From Gimibacter soli (GTDB taxonomy: Bacteria; Pseudomonadota; Alphaproteobacteria; Sphingomonadales; Kordiimonadaceae), in NCBI RefSeq assembly GCF_028463845.1, contig NZ_CP116805.1:2910001-2974000 (forward strand): 64,000 nucleotides of DNA. Reading direction: 5' to 3'. Every line of letters begins with the position of its first letter. Positions within the stretch are counted from its first letter, which is position 1. The position numbers and the translations under genes are program-made. Positions 1 to 8,583 of the stretch are shown here, piece by piece. The notes beneath the pieces are model-generated. The model saw only the letters and a program-made list of their open reading frames with translations, did not search any database and was not told the origin of the DNA.

Positions 1-792
1 GATTCGCTTGAAGACTGGGCCCGCAGCCTGAAATCCCAGAATTTCTTCCGGTTCCTTGACCTGAAGATCGGCCGCGGCGGGCTGTTTGGCGGCACGCGGC
101 TCAACAAGCTGATGGTGGAGAATTTCGGCGATCTTGATTTCTCCGCGCTGAAGCTGCCCTTCACCGCCGTTGCCTGCGAACTGAAGTCCGGGCAGGAAAT
201 GTGGCTGACCGAAGGGCGCATCTCTGATTCGATCCAGGCGAGCTTCGCGCTGCCCGGCGTGTTCGAGCCCGTGAAGATCAATGGCCGCTGGCTGGTGGAC
301 GGGGCGCTTGTGAATCCCTGCCCCGTTTCGGTGTGCCGCGCCGCCGGCTGCGACATGGTGATTGCCGTCAATCTGGCTGAAGACCTTTACGGCCGCCGCC
401 GCGCCACGAGTGCGGGGGCGCTTGAGGTGCGCGATGCGGAAGGTGATGACGGCGACTTCGGCGTCTTTGCCGATATCATGGCGAGCCCCAGCGTAGTGGG
501 CCGCAAGCTTGGCAGCGATGTTTTCCAGAAGCTCTTCAGCCGCAAGGACGACGCACCTTCGCTGTTCACCAATATGGTGGCGAGCCTGAATGTGATGCAG
601 AACCGGCTGAGCCGCTCGCGCCTTGCCGGCGACCCGCCGGAAGTGACCATTGCGCCGCTTGTCGGCCACGTTGGCCTCTTGGAGTTTCACCGCGCGGACG
701 AGCTTATAGAAGAAGGCGTGCGGGCCTTCGATGCGCAGCTCGCCCATATCCGGGACGTGCATGCCATCATCAATCACCGCCTGAACGCCTGA
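1..792 (+). CDS. patatin-like phospholipase, C-terminal part (5' end outside window)
   Basis: The reading frame is open from the first base, so the N-terminal part with the nucleophile elbow (GxSxG) lies upstream of the window. The visible 263 residues contain the patatin/RssA signature ending in the catalytic aspartate: a 'SFALPGVFEPV' stretch followed by 'LVDGAL', with the DGA triad at bases 298-306. This family uses a Ser-Asp dyad to hydrolyse acyl esters of phospholipids. The C-terminal half is an unconserved, partly charged extension. The Asp half of the dyad is intact. I cannot judge the Ser half. The next gene starts 28 bp downstream but has a different base composition. Confidence 0.85.
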   Translation, partial: DSLEDWARSLKSQNFFRFLDLKIGRGGLFGGTRLNKLMVENFGDLDFSALKLPFTAVACELKSGQEMWLTEGRISDSIQASFALPGVFEPVKINGRWLVDGALVNPCPVSVCRAAGCDMVIAVNLAEDLYGRRRATSAGALEVRDAEGDDGDFGVFADIMASPSVVGRKLGSDVFQKLFSRKDDAPSLFTNMVASLNVMQNRLSRSRLAGDPPEVTIAPLVGHVGLLEFHRADELIEEGVRAFDAQLAHIRDVHAIINHRLNA

Positions 793-820
793 CAGGCAGC
801 AGGCAACGATAGAGCCTGAT

Positions 821-1147
821 ATGGTTTCTGATATTGATCCGCTGCTGGCTCAAACCTTGAAGGACCCCAAAACGTGGGTCGAATTTTGCCAGCATTTCCA
901 TCAGGACTTTGATGTTGGAGGAGTAGCCTTTGAAGCTAACCTGCAGAAGCTTTGGAGAACTCTACCAATTGGTCAACGAACGACAATTAGAGCTCAGCTA
1001 GAGACTCTGATTAGCTCGCCTCTCTCGGATGGCGAACTGAAGCGGCTTTGGAACAAGCACAACAGCGACTGGCGCATTGGCAGGTCAGCACGGAAGTTCT
1101 ACGAAGAGCTGTTGACGAGCCTTGACCTCGATGACAGCCGCGCCTAG
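821..1147 (+). CDS. small orphan protein resembling CdiI-type contact-dependent-inhibition immunity proteins
   Basis: A 108-residue soluble protein with an ATG start and no signal peptide. Its layout recalls the CdiI_2-like immunity family: an N-terminal 'FCQHFHQDFDV' block (family pattern FHQDxD near residue 20-30), a helical middle, an 'LETLISSPLSDGELKRLW' region (family L..LL....SE.EL) and a C-terminal 'YEELLTSL' helix (family Y..WL..L). In CdiI systems such proteins neutralise a cognate toxin tip. No toxin or CdiA-like gene is present here. Base composition is visibly more AT-rich than its neighbours (for example around 950-1030), which suggests acquisition by transfer. The family call comes from remembered sequence pattern, not a search; a plain hypothetical protein remains possible. 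Confidence 0.55.
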   Translation: MVSDIDPLLAQTLKDPKTWVEFCQHFHQDFDVGGVAFEANLQKLWRTLPIGQRTTIRAQLETLISSPLSDGELKRLWNKHNSDWRIGRSARKFYEELLTSLDLDDSRA

Positions 1148-1208
1148 CCGCCAAATCGCGCCCAGACGATCACGCTTCGCTGGATGAACAACCGAACCTT
1201 CCACCAAT

Positions 1209-1285
1209 CGTCACCCCGGACTTGATCCGGGGTCCAGCCTTTCCAATCGTGCCGCTGGATGCCGGGTCAAGCCCGGCATGACGGG
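1209..1285. repeat. composite palindromic intergenic repeat (REP-like)
   Basis: Two imperfect copies of a ~30-bp palindromic unit face each other. The left unit contains CCCCGGACTTGATCCGGGG, with arms CCCCGGA/TCCGGGG. The right unit contains GCCGGGTCAAGCCCGGC. The reverse complement of the right unit aligns with the left one, so the element is a palindrome of palindromes. It sits between two convergent genes and could act as a bidirectional transcription stop. Very similar elements are dispersed through many alphaproteobacterial genomes. Confidence 0.75.
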
Positions 1286-1298
1286 GTGGCGGGTATCG

Positions 1299-1727
1299 TC
1301 ACGCCGTCGCGATATATTCCTTCAGTGCGTCGGCTTCCTGCTGGGTTTCTTGCAGGCGTTCCTTCACGACGTCGCCGACCGACACGATACCGATCAGCTT
1401 GCCGTCTTCCACCACAGGCACGTGGCGGATGCGGCGCTCGGTCATCATTTCCATCAGTTCGTTAAGCGTGGCTTCGCCCGTGCAGGTGGCGACCGACCGG
1501 GTCATCAATGTATCAACCGCATCATCGAGGACGGCAGCACCGCGGATAGCCAGGCCCCGCACCACGTCCCGCTCCGACACGATGCCGACAAGCCGGCCCT
1601 TGTCCATCACAGGGACCGCCCCTATTCGTCTTTCACCGAAAACCTTGGAAACTTCGGACACTTTGCAGCCCGGCGCCACGAAGACAACTTCGGAGCCCTT
1701 GGAGCCGAGAATCTGTTTGACGTTCAT
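1299..1727 (-). CDS. tandem CBS-domain protein
   Basis: A 142-residue protein made of two CBS motifs (about residues 10-65 and 75-130), which normally form a Bateman module binding adenine nucleotides. Signatures are 'RRIGAVPVMDKGRLVGIVSERDVV' split across the first motif and 'RRIRHVPVVEDGKLIGIVS' in the second. There is no attached catalytic domain, so this is a stand-alone energy-sensing or regulatory module with unknown partner. The start at 1727 was preferred over a longer frame because GGGAGG lies about 5 bases upstream and the family begins with MxVxxIL. It faces the small membrane protein gene divergently. Confidence 0.88.
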   Translation of the reverse strand: MNVKQILGSKGSEVVFVAPGCKVSEVSKVFGERRIGAVPVMDKGRLVGIVSERDVVRGLAIRGAAVLDDAVDTLMTRSVATCTGEATLNELMEMMTERRIRHVPVVEDGKLIGIVSVGDVVKERLQETQQEADALKEYIATA

Positions 1728-1886
1728 ACAAACCTCCCGATTGCGCGCCCTTGCGGGCCATACTCCCCGCTCGTCATTATGCCGTGACTTTTCGTCGCGG
1801 CAAAGGATCAAGGCATGCAAAGCGGCGATTCGTGTGGCATCAGGGGGGCGGGCTAGCGCCCCGAGACATGAAAGGAGCCAGGAATC

Positions 1887-2189
1887 ATGCTCGCAAAAGT
1901 CGCCCTTGTTGTCATTCTGACTGCGATTCTCGCCGCTGCCGGCGCGTGGTCATTCGATGTGGTCTCGTCGCTGCAGGGGGGCGCAGGCCTCAGCATGCAC
2001 GGCTATATTGCTGCCGGCCTCGGCATCTTCTTTTCCTGCCTGATCGGGTTTGGCCTGATGGCGCTTCTTTTCTATAGTGCGCGTCATGGCCACGATGAGG
2101 CGTCCCATAAATACGACCTCACGGGCGACGATGCGGCAGGCACCGATTCCCGCCGCGATTTTACGAACCAGGGGGATGAAAACCGATGA
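1887..2189 (+). CDS. small two-TM membrane protein preceding an MscS channel
   Basis: A 100-residue protein with two predicted membrane helices (about residues 3-24 and 40-66) and a polar, acidic C-terminal tail. An AGGA ribosome-binding site precedes the ATG. Its stop overlaps the start of the MscS-family gene by 4 bases (ATGA), so the two are translationally coupled. The coupling suggests that it assists or modulates the channel, but this is inference. I do not recognise the family. Confidence 0.75.
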   Translation: MLAKVALVVILTAILAAAGAWSFDVVSSLQGGAGLSMHGYIAAGLGIFFSCLIGFGLMALLFYSARHGHDEASHKYDLTGDDAAGTDSRRDFTNQGDENR

Positions 2190-3322
2190 ACAAGTTCGAA
2201 ACGCTGTCCGATTTCTGGGCCCTTGTGGTCGAAGTCTGGAATCAGGGCGCGTTCGGATACGATGTCGGCACCATCCTCACGGCTCTTGGTGTCTTCCTTC
2301 TGTTCATGGCTTTCCGCGGCCTTTTCACCCGGTTCGTCCTGTCGCGCATGCACCGCTGGGCGGAAAAGACGACGAATGAAGTCGATGACGCCATTGTCGA
2401 TGCGCTGAAGCCGCCGATTCGTTTCATCCCGGTCGTGATGGGCATCTTTTTCGCCCTCAGCATTTTCGAATTTGAAGGAGACGGGCTGGAGCTTGCCGGG
2501 CTCGTCAACCGCACCCTCGTGGTCTTCACCCTTTTCTGGATTCTCTATAGCCTCGCCAAACCGCTTGGCGACCTGATGCAGAAGGGTGCCAATTTCCTGA
2601 CGTCCGAAATGATCGAATGGGTGGCAAAAGCGCTGCGGATCGCCTTCGTGCTGATCGGCGCTGCCGCCATCCTTGAAATCTGGGGGATCGAGGTCGGCCC
2701 GCTGATCGCCGGCCTTGGCCTCTTTGGTGTAGCCGTGGCACTGGGCGCGCAAGACCTGTTCAAGAACCTGATCGCCGGGCTTTTCGTGATCGGCGAGCGG
2801 CGCCTGCATACCGGTGACTGGATCCTGGTGGACGGCGTGGTGGAAGGCACGGTCGAATCGGTCGGCTTCCGCACCACGATGGTCCGGCGATTCGACAAGG
2901 CACCCGTTTATGTGCCGAATACCAAGCTGGCCGATAGCGCGCTGACGAACTTCAGTCGCATGACCTATCGCCGTATTCGCTGGAACATCGGCCTAACCTA
3001 CGACACCTCCGCCGCACAGCTCCGCGCCATCCGCGATGCCATCGCCCACTATATCGAAACCAACGACGAATTCGTGAAGCCCGTCGAGACATCGACCTTT
3101 GTGCGGATCGACCAGTTCTCGGCAAGTTCCATTGACCTCTTCCTCTATTGCTTCACCCGCACCACCGACTGGCTGGAGTGGCTGGAGGTGAAGGAAGAGC
3201 TGCTGTTGAAGATCAAGGAAATCGTCGAGGAAAACGGCGCGAGCTTCGCCTTCCCGAGCCAGTCGCTTTATATCGAATCGCTGCCGGGCGATCCGGGCGA
3301 CAGCACCAAGGCTTCACTCTGA
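2186..3322 (+). CDS. MscS-family small-conductance mechanosensitive channel
   Basis: A 378-residue inner-membrane channel protein that would open under membrane tension during hypo-osmotic shock. Several N-terminal helices lead to the conserved Gly/Ala-rich pore helix and following segment ('GLGLFGVAVALGAQDLFKN', about residues 175-195). Then come the beta domain ('GDWILVDGVVEGTVESVG') and the mixed alpha/beta C-terminal domain ('YVPNTKLADSALTNFSR'). These three blocks in order are diagnostic of MscS. The length is somewhat above E. coli MscS because of extra N-terminal membrane segments. It is coupled by an ATGA overlap to the small membrane protein upstream. Confidence 0.93.
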   Translation: MNKFETLSDFWALVVEVWNQGAFGYDVGTILTALGVFLLFMAFRGLFTRFVLSRMHRWAEKTTNEVDDAIVDALKPPIRFIPVVMGIFFALSIFEFEGDGLELAGLVNRTLVVFTLFWILYSLAKPLGDLMQKGANFLTSEMIEWVAKALRIAFVLIGAAAILEIWGIEVGPLIAGLGLFGVAVALGAQDLFKNLIAGLFVIGERRLHTGDWILVDGVVEGTVESVGFRTTMVRRFDKAPVYVPNTKLADSALTNFSRMTYRRIRWNIGLTYDTSAAQLRAIRDAIAHYIETNDEFVKPVETSTFVRIDQFSASSIDLFLYCFTRTTDWLEWLEVKEELLLKIKEIVEENGASFAFPSQSLYIESLPGDPGDSTKASL

Positions 3323-3389
3323 CATTTGCCAACAGGCGAGCGGTGGGCTAGGAAAAACCATCAATCTCCCGCAAATGAGGCTTGTTCCG

Positions 3390-3767
3390 ATGACCGACAC
3401 GATGCAGCTGACCCTGCGCACCGCGCCCCGCACCGCCGATCTGAATATCAACGGCAACATTTTCGGGGGCTGGGTTCTTTCGCAGATGGATATCGCCGGC
3501 GGTATCGTCGCCGCGCGCCGCGCCGGCGGGCGCGTTGCCACCGTCGCCGTCGAAGGCATGAAGTTCCACCGTCCCATCGAGCTCGGCGATGTGGTCAATA
3601 TCCACACCCGCATCGAAAAAGTAGGACGGACCTCGATCAATGTGTTTCTGGAAGTAACCGCCGACCGCGGCACCGATGGCGGCGAGACGATTCTCGTAAC
3701 CTCCGGCCACTATATCTTTGTGGCGGTGGACGACAAAGGCCAGCCGCGCCCGGTTAACCAGCCCTGA
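3390..3767 (+). CDS. YciA-type acyl-CoA thioesterase (hotdog fold)
   Basis: A 125-residue single hotdog-domain protein. The core 'NIFGGWVLSQMDIAGG' carries the N/D-GxxxGGW-xxxxMD motif in which the Asp is catalytic, followed by 'VEGMKFHRPIELGDVV', the CoA-binding part. It matches the YciA family end to end. It should hydrolyse acyl-CoA thioesters in the cytoplasm. I chose the ATG at 3390, preceded by GAGG at a 9-base spacing, rather than the one 15 bases upstream, which has no Shine-Dalgarno. It converges on the small secreted-protein gene with only 6 bases between the stops. Confidence 0.9.
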   Translation: MTDTMQLTLRTAPRTADLNINGNIFGGWVLSQMDIAGGIVAARRAGGRVATVAVEGMKFHRPIELGDVVNIHTRIEKVGRTSINVFLEVTADRGTDGGETILVTSGHYIFVAVDDKGQPRPVNQP

Positions 3768-3773
3768 GGCTGG

Positions 3774-4145
3774 TCAGGGCTGCGGGGTTTCGGCCTGCGG
3801 CTCACCCACCGGGATATTGGCCTGTTCGATCTCGGCCGCGCACATCTTGGCGATATCATCAAGAAGCGTGCGATTGTTGTCGCTCACTTCATTCTTGCTG
3901 AGCTCGACCGACAAGCTCAGATACTTGTCCATATCCAGCCGGTTTTTGAACTCGCGGACTGTGCAATCGCACAGCGGCTTGCAGGTTGCTTCGCCGTAGC
4001 CCGGCACACAGCCTTTCATGCAGCGCTGCTGATCGACGGCGAGAAGATCGTCGGGGATGGGTGCGGCCATTGCCGACGCACCGGCCGCCACCAGACCCGC
4101 AAAAGCGAACGAACGCAGGGCAGTTCCAAGGGTCATCACTTTCAT
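3774..4145 (-). CDS. small secreted cysteine-rich protein, unknown function
   Basis: A 123-residue protein with a Sec signal peptide (hydrophobic residues about 10-25, cleavage after 'AMA'). The mature part opens with closely spaced cysteines ('CMKGC', then 'CKPLCDC'), which suggest disulfides or metal binding in the periplasm. The rest is helical and ends in a Pro/Gln-rich tail. The start at 4145 is preceded by AAGGA at about 10 bases; the longer open frame upstream lacks this and would bury the signal peptide. I do not recognise the family. msrA is divergent from it. Confidence 0.75.
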   Translation of the reverse strand: MKVMTLGTALRSFAFAGLVAAGASAMAAPIPDDLLAVDQQRCMKGCVPGYGEATCKPLCDCTVREFKNRLDMDKYLSLSVELSKNEVSDNNRTLLDDIAKMCAAEIEQANIPVGEPQAETPQP

Positions 4146-4250
4146 CGCAGCCGGTCCTTCTCTCTCAACCGTGATACAGCGCCTCTCGACAAGCTGCCGG
4201 GGCTCCACCATATATGGGCACGCATCCTGTTCAGAGAAGAGGACAAAAAG

Positions 4251-4721
4251 ATGGCAATTGCAACATTTGGCGCCGGTTGTTTCTGGGGCGTGGAAGAATT
4301 GTTCCGCACCACCCACGGCGTCAGCGACACCGAAGTCGGCTATATGGGCGGCTCCACCGAGAAGCCGACCTATGAAGAAGTCTGCACCGACAAGACCGGC
4401 CATGCCGAAGTCGTGCAGGTGGAATTCGATCCCGACCTCGTCAGTTACGGCGAGCTTGTCGATATCTTCTTCGACAATCACAACCCGACCGAACTGAACC
4501 GTCAGGGGCCGGACGAAGGCACCCAGTATCGCTCGGCGATCTTCTATCATGACGAAGCGCAGCGCGTGACGGGCGAAGAGAAGAAGGCAGCCCTTGCCGC
4601 TTCAGGCCGTTTCAAGAAACCGGTCGTGACCGAAGTGACGAAAGCCCAGACATTCTGGGCGGCCGAAGACTATCACCAGGAATATCTGGCGAAGCGCGGC
4701 CTCAGCCACTGCCACATCTGA
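4251..4721 (+). CDS. msrA: peptide-methionine (S)-S-oxide reductase MsrA
   Basis: A 156-residue enzyme that reduces the S-epimer of methionine sulfoxide in proteins or free. The N-terminal 'GAGCFWGVEELF' carries the nucleophilic cysteine of the GCFWG motif. It is followed by 'GYMGGSTEKPTYEEVCT', 'GHAEVVQVEFDP' and 'FFDNHNPTELNRQGPDEGTQYRS', all typical of MsrA. The length fits the compact cytoplasmic form with no fused MsrB domain or signal peptide. An AGAGGA ribosome-binding site precedes the ATG. It converges on the TPR gene. Confidence 0.96.
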   Translation: MAIATFGAGCFWGVEELFRTTHGVSDTEVGYMGGSTEKPTYEEVCTDKTGHAEVVQVEFDPDLVSYGELVDIFFDNHNPTELNRQGPDEGTQYRSAIFYHDEAQRVTGEEKKAALAASGRFKKPVVTEVTKAQTFWAAEDYHQEYLAKRGLSHCHI

Positions 4722-4735
4722 GGCAGTCTGAAAAT

Positions 4736-6919
4736 TCAGAGATCGAGAACGAGCGGCCTGACGTGCCGCTCGATCCATTTATGGAGGTCGAGCGTGGCGG
4801 GCGCCAGTGTGCGGGCGCGGTCCAGCGCTTCTTCGGCTTCCTTCTCGTGGCCTTCAAGGGCGGCGAGATAGCCCGCATAAAGCGCCCAGCCTTCGAAAAA
4901 GTCGGGCTCCAGTTGCAGGGCGCGGTCAAACGCCTGCTCCACCAGCCCCCGGTCGGCGTCCGTCAGATACAGGAAACGGGCATAAGCGCCCCACGCGGTG
5001 CCATTGTCGGGATCGATTTCGAGCGCGCGTTCAAAATGTTCCCGCGCTGCCCGCGTGCGGCCCTGCACCAGCCGGATAAGGCCGAGGTCGAGATCGATGC
5101 TCTTGCAGCTGGCGTCCAGTTGCTGAGCGCGCAGAAGGGTTTCTTCCGCCGCTTCAAGGTCCGCGACATCATACAGCAGAAACTCGCCAAGCTCATGCCA
5201 CGCGAAATGATCATCCGGCGCCACTGATACAGCACGGCGCAGCAGCGTTTCAATATCGCCCTCGTCGCCGCCCGTCAGGCGCAGCACGCGACCGGCCATC
5301 GAAAGCGCGTAGCCGCTTTCCTCATCAAGCTCGATCAGGCGGGCTGCCTCGTCCGCCACGATATCGGCGCGGTGCAGGTGATAAAGGCCAAGCCAGACGA
5401 TATCGTAAAGCGCGCTCACATGATTGGGCGCGAATTCGAGCACTTTGGACAGCGGCTCCCACGCCAGATGCGCGGTTGCGTCTTCGCCCAGATAGTAACG
5501 CGCCAGCTGGTGCCACGCCCATGAATAGTCCGGACTGATCGTCACCGCCCGCTTGAAGCAAACCTCGGCTGCCGCCCGCGTTTCCGTATTCTCGGCAAGA
5601 ATCAGCCCCATATAGGCATTGGCCCAGTCGAACGCCGGATCAACCTTCAGGGCTTCCGCCACCCAGTCGACCGCACGGGCAGAATCGCCCTTGGCCATAT
5701 GCCATGCCTGCGCCACATGGGTCAGCACCCACGCGTTATCCGGCGCCACACGGGCCGCCTCTTCCAGAAGCTTGATGCCCTCGTCCGCCTTGTCCATATG
5801 TTCCCACAGGAGCCAGCCAAGCCGGGTGAGCACGTCATAATCGTCCGGCACTTCCACCAGCACTTCGCGGTAGGCGGCTTCAGCTTTCTTCGGGTCGCCC
5901 AGCGGCCCCTGCCACAGCATCGCCATGCGGCGGAGCGTGGCCGGATCGCCGGCCTCCACGGTCAGAACCTTCTGGAAATACTGCAGCGCCCGGCGCGGCT
6001 TCGCCATCTGCTCCTCGTAAAGCGAGGCCAGATTGAACAGGGCGGGTACGTCGGCGGGCTCCAGCTCCAGCGCCTTCAGGAAGGCTTCTTCGGCTTCGCT
6101 CGCCTTGTCACTCATCAGGTAACGCACATAGCCAAGATGGAACCAGGCCCATTGATAGTCCGGCCAGATACGCACGGCCTCGATCAGCGAGGCTTCGGAC
6201 GCGGCAAGGTCTTCGCTCTGGCGGTAGAGCGTCCAGCCGAGCCAGCCGTGATAATAGGGTTCGCTCGCGTCAAGGCTGATCGCATGCCGCAAGAGCGACT
6301 GGCCTTCTTCCACGCGCCCCAGAAAATCGGCGAGCATGATGCCGAGCTTGCCCCATGCCCAGTCGTCGAACGGGTCTTCATCCACTGCGCGGCGGTAGGC
6401 CGCTTCAGCACCTTCAAAGTCCTGCAGGTTGACGCTCAGATTATGGGCGTGCTGGGTCCATGCCCAGGTATCGCTCGGGTCAATCGCGATCACGCGCTCC
6501 CAGTGGCCTTGGGCTGCCAGAAAGTCGCCGTTCGTTTCAGCGGCGCGGGCGGCGGCGATCAGGGCTTCCTTGCCGTCTTCCCCTGCGAGCTGCGGCAGCA
6601 CCAGATTGCGTTCGGGCCGGTCGCGGGTCGGCTGCACCGTGGGGCGGAACCCGAGGGCAGCCCGGCTTTCGCGCGCGCCCTGATTGGTCGGCTCCAGCTT
6701 CATGGCCTCGGAGAAGGCTTCGGCGGCTTCGCCCCGGCGGCCCGGCAAGGCAGACAGAACCTCACCCAGCATATGCCATGCCTCGGGCGACTTGCGGTCG
6801 AGCGCGATCACGGCGCGCAAGGTGCGTTCCGCTTCTTCGATCTGCCCCGCGCCCGCCTGGCGCCTGCCAAGGTCAAGGAATTCGCGGACAGCCTGCTTGA
6901 TGTCGATCAGGTCTGCCAT
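4736..6919 (-). CDS. large tetratricopeptide-repeat protein
   Basis: A 727-residue soluble protein built almost wholly of TPR units. The pattern W-x2-LG-x2-L...A-x3-F..A-L-x-L-x-P recurs from about residue 10 to the end (for example 'AWHMLGEVLSAL', 'DWAWGKLGIMLAD', 'AWGAYARFLYL'). No signal peptide, membrane helix or catalytic domain is visible. TPR solenoids act as protein-interaction scaffolds; the partner is unknown. It lies 39 bp downstream of zur in the same direction and may be the last gene of the mre operon, which would suggest a scaffold linked to envelope growth. That role is inference. Confidence 0.88.
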   Translation of the reverse strand: MADLIDIKQAVREFLDLGRRQAGAGQIEEAERTLRAVIALDRKSPEAWHMLGEVLSALPGRRGEAAEAFSEAMKLEPTNQGARESRAALGFRPTVQPTRDRPERNLVLPQLAGEDGKEALIAAARAAETNGDFLAAQGHWERVIAIDPSDTWAWTQHAHNLSVNLQDFEGAEAAYRRAVDEDPFDDWAWGKLGIMLADFLGRVEEGQSLLRHAISLDASEPYYHGWLGWTLYRQSEDLAASEASLIEAVRIWPDYQWAWFHLGYVRYLMSDKASEAEEAFLKALELEPADVPALFNLASLYEEQMAKPRRALQYFQKVLTVEAGDPATLRRMAMLWQGPLGDPKKAEAAYREVLVEVPDDYDVLTRLGWLLWEHMDKADEGIKLLEEAARVAPDNAWVLTHVAQAWHMAKGDSARAVDWVAEALKVDPAFDWANAYMGLILAENTETRAAAEVCFKRAVTISPDYSWAWHQLARYYLGEDATAHLAWEPLSKVLEFAPNHVSALYDIVWLGLYHLHRADIVADEAARLIELDEESGYALSMAGRVLRLTGGDEGDIETLLRRAVSVAPDDHFAWHELGEFLLYDVADLEAAEETLLRAQQLDASCKSIDLDLGLIRLVQGRTRAAREHFERALEIDPDNGTAWGAYARFLYLTDADRGLVEQAFDRALQLEPDFFEGWALYAGYLAALEGHEKEAEEALDRARTLAPATLDLHKWIERHVRPLVLDL

Positions 6920-6958
6920 AGGGTTTGCCGTTTATCCCCGCCCTGCGCAAAACACGAG

Positions 6959-7426
6959 TCAATTCTGACGGCAGGCCGCGCAAAGACCATGCAGCTCGAC
7001 CGTCTGGCGGCGGATCGAGAAGGCGGCAGGGCCAGCCGCCGCCATGATTGCCGTGTCGAGATCGGGGGATGTCACTTCCGCCACATTGCCGCAGGCATCG
7101 CAGATCAAGAACTGGCTGACGTGCCTGTCGCCGGGGTGCGGGCAGCCGATGAAGGCATTGAGCGATTCGATCTTGTGGACGAAGCCTTCCTTCATCAGGA
7201 AATCGAGCGCGCGGTAAACGGTTGTGGGCTTCGGCGAGCCTGCCTCGGGCGGCAGCATCTCAAGCAGGTCATAGGCCTTCACGGCCCGGTGGCCCTGCCA
7301 CACCAGCCGGAGGACCTGCCGACGCAGTTCGGTGAAGCGTTTGCCACGCGCCGCACACAGCCGTTCGGCTTCCGCGAGGGCCGTGCCGATACAGGCGCGG
7401 TGATCGTGTGCCACAGCCTTGCCCAT
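6959..7426 (-). CDS. zur: Fur-family zinc uptake regulator Zur
   Basis: A 155-residue Fur-family repressor. The winged-helix domain contains 'KPTTVYRALDFLMKEGFVHKIES', close to E. coli Zur. The dimerisation domain holds the structural zinc cysteines ('ICDACGNV' and 'HGLCAACRQN'), plus the 'CPHPGDRH' segment contributing regulatory zinc ligands. It should repress zinc-uptake genes when zinc is sufficient. Its ATG overlaps the rodA stop (ATGA), so it is translated from the cell-elongation operon. No zinc transporter is visible in the window, and I did not see an obvious Zur box at its own start. Confidence 0.9.
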   Translation of the reverse strand: MGKAVAHDHRACIGTALAEAERLCAARGKRFTELRRQVLRLVWQGHRAVKAYDLLEMLPPEAGSPKPTTVYRALDFLMKEGFVHKIESLNAFIGCPHPGDRHVSQFLICDACGNVAEVTSPDLDTAIMAAAGPAAFSIRRQTVELHGLCAACRQN

Positions 7427-8583
7427 CAGGCGAGCCCGCTGCCCTTGGGCGCCAGATTGACATGCCGGTGCAAGGCGGCGGAAAGGATCAGGCCGTAGGC
7501 AATCAGCCAGGTCATCATCGCCGATCCGCCGTAAGAGACCATCGGCAAGGGCACCCCCACCACTGGCAGGAGGCCCATCACCATGCCGACGTTGATAAGC
7601 ACATAGAAATAAAGCGTGCAGGAAAGTCCCACCGCCAGCAGCCGCCCATACTGGCTGCGGCTGCCGATACCGGTGAGGAGACCATAGGTCAGCACCACCA
7701 TATAAAGGCTGAGAAGGATCAGCCCGCCGATAAGGCCAAACTCTTCAGCGAGCACCGTATAGATGAAGTCTGTTTTCATCTCGGGCAGGAAATTCAGCTG
7801 GCTTTGCGTGCCTTCAAGGAAGCCCTTGCCAGTGAGCCCCCCTGAGCCAAGTGCGATTTTCGACTGGGTAATCTGGTAGCCGGCCCCGAGCGGGTCGGAT
7901 TCCGGGTTAAGGAAAGTCAGAACCCGGTTCTTCTGATAGTCATGCAGGAACTGCCAGCCGATGGGCACGGCAGCCGCCACTGCAATCCCGGCAGACCAGA
8001 ATATCCATGCCGGCAGCCCGGCTAGGAAAAGGATCGCCACCCCGCCGCCCACAATCGTAATGCCGGTGCCAAGGTCCGGCTGGATCACCACAAGCGCCGC
8101 CGGGATCAGGATCAGCATCGCCGGGATGATCAGGCTGGTCAGCCGCCGGCTCTGGTAAAAGTCCCGCCCGTGGAAATAACGGGCAAGTGCCATCACGACG
8201 GCGATTTTCATCAGTTCGGACGGCTGCACCCGCATCGGCCCGATATCGAGCCAGCGCTGCCCGCCCATGCCGACTGCACCCGCGATCTCCACCGCCAGCA
8301 GCATGATGAGGCAGGTGAACCAGGCGGGATAGGAAAGCGCCATCCATACCCGGATATCGACAACCGCAATCACGATCATCGCTATGAAAAGGATGCCGAA
8401 ACGCTTCATCTGGGTCGAAGCCCACGGGTCAAGGCTGCCGCCCGCCACCGAATAAAGGATCGCAAAGCCGATGCAGGCGATAGCCAGATTGACGAGCACC
8501 ATGCTCCATGAAAGCCCCCGCAACCGCTGCCACAGGGACTTGTTCACCCGGCTCGGGCCGAACATGCGGGAAGCGCCCCTCAT
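7426..8583 (-). CDS. rodA: rod shape-determining protein RodA (SEDS glycosyltransferase)
   Basis: A 385-residue polytopic inner-membrane protein of the SEDS family, which polymerises lipid II glycan strands with PBP2 during lateral wall growth. Family blocks include 'QRWLDIGPMRVQPSELMKIAVV', split across the first conserved loop, 'GTGITIVGGGVAILFLAGL' and 'LPVVGVPLPMVSYGGSAM' near the C-terminus. Roughly ten hydrophobic helices are apparent. The start overlaps the mrdA stop and the stop overlaps the zur start, each as ATGA, so stoichiometric coupled translation is likely. Confidence 0.96.
   Translation of the reverse strand: MRGASRMFGPSRVNKSLWQRLRGLSWSMVLVNLAIACIGFAILYSVAGGSLDPWASTQMKRFGILFIAMIVIAVVDIRVWMALSYPAWFTCLIMLLAVEIAGAVGMGGQRWLDIGPMRVQPSELMKIAVVMALARYFHGRDFYQSRRLTSLIIPAMLILIPAALVVIQPDLGTGITIVGGGVAILFLAGLPAWIFWSAGIAVAAAVPIGWQFLHDYQKNRVLTFLNPESDPLGAGYQITQSKIALGSGGLTGKGFLEGTQSQLNFLPEMKTDFIYTVLAEEFGLIGGLILLSLYMVVLTYGLLTGIGSRSQYGRLLAVGLSCTLYFYVLINVGMVMGLLPVVGVPLPMVSYGGSAMMTWLIAYGLILSAALHRHVNLAPKGSGLA

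Noticed and set aside
5699-7498. 599-residue plus-strand open frame
   Set aside because: It is antisense to the TPR protein and zur; its translation is low-complexity and His/Gln/Arg-rich, as expected for the complement of GC-rich coding sequence.
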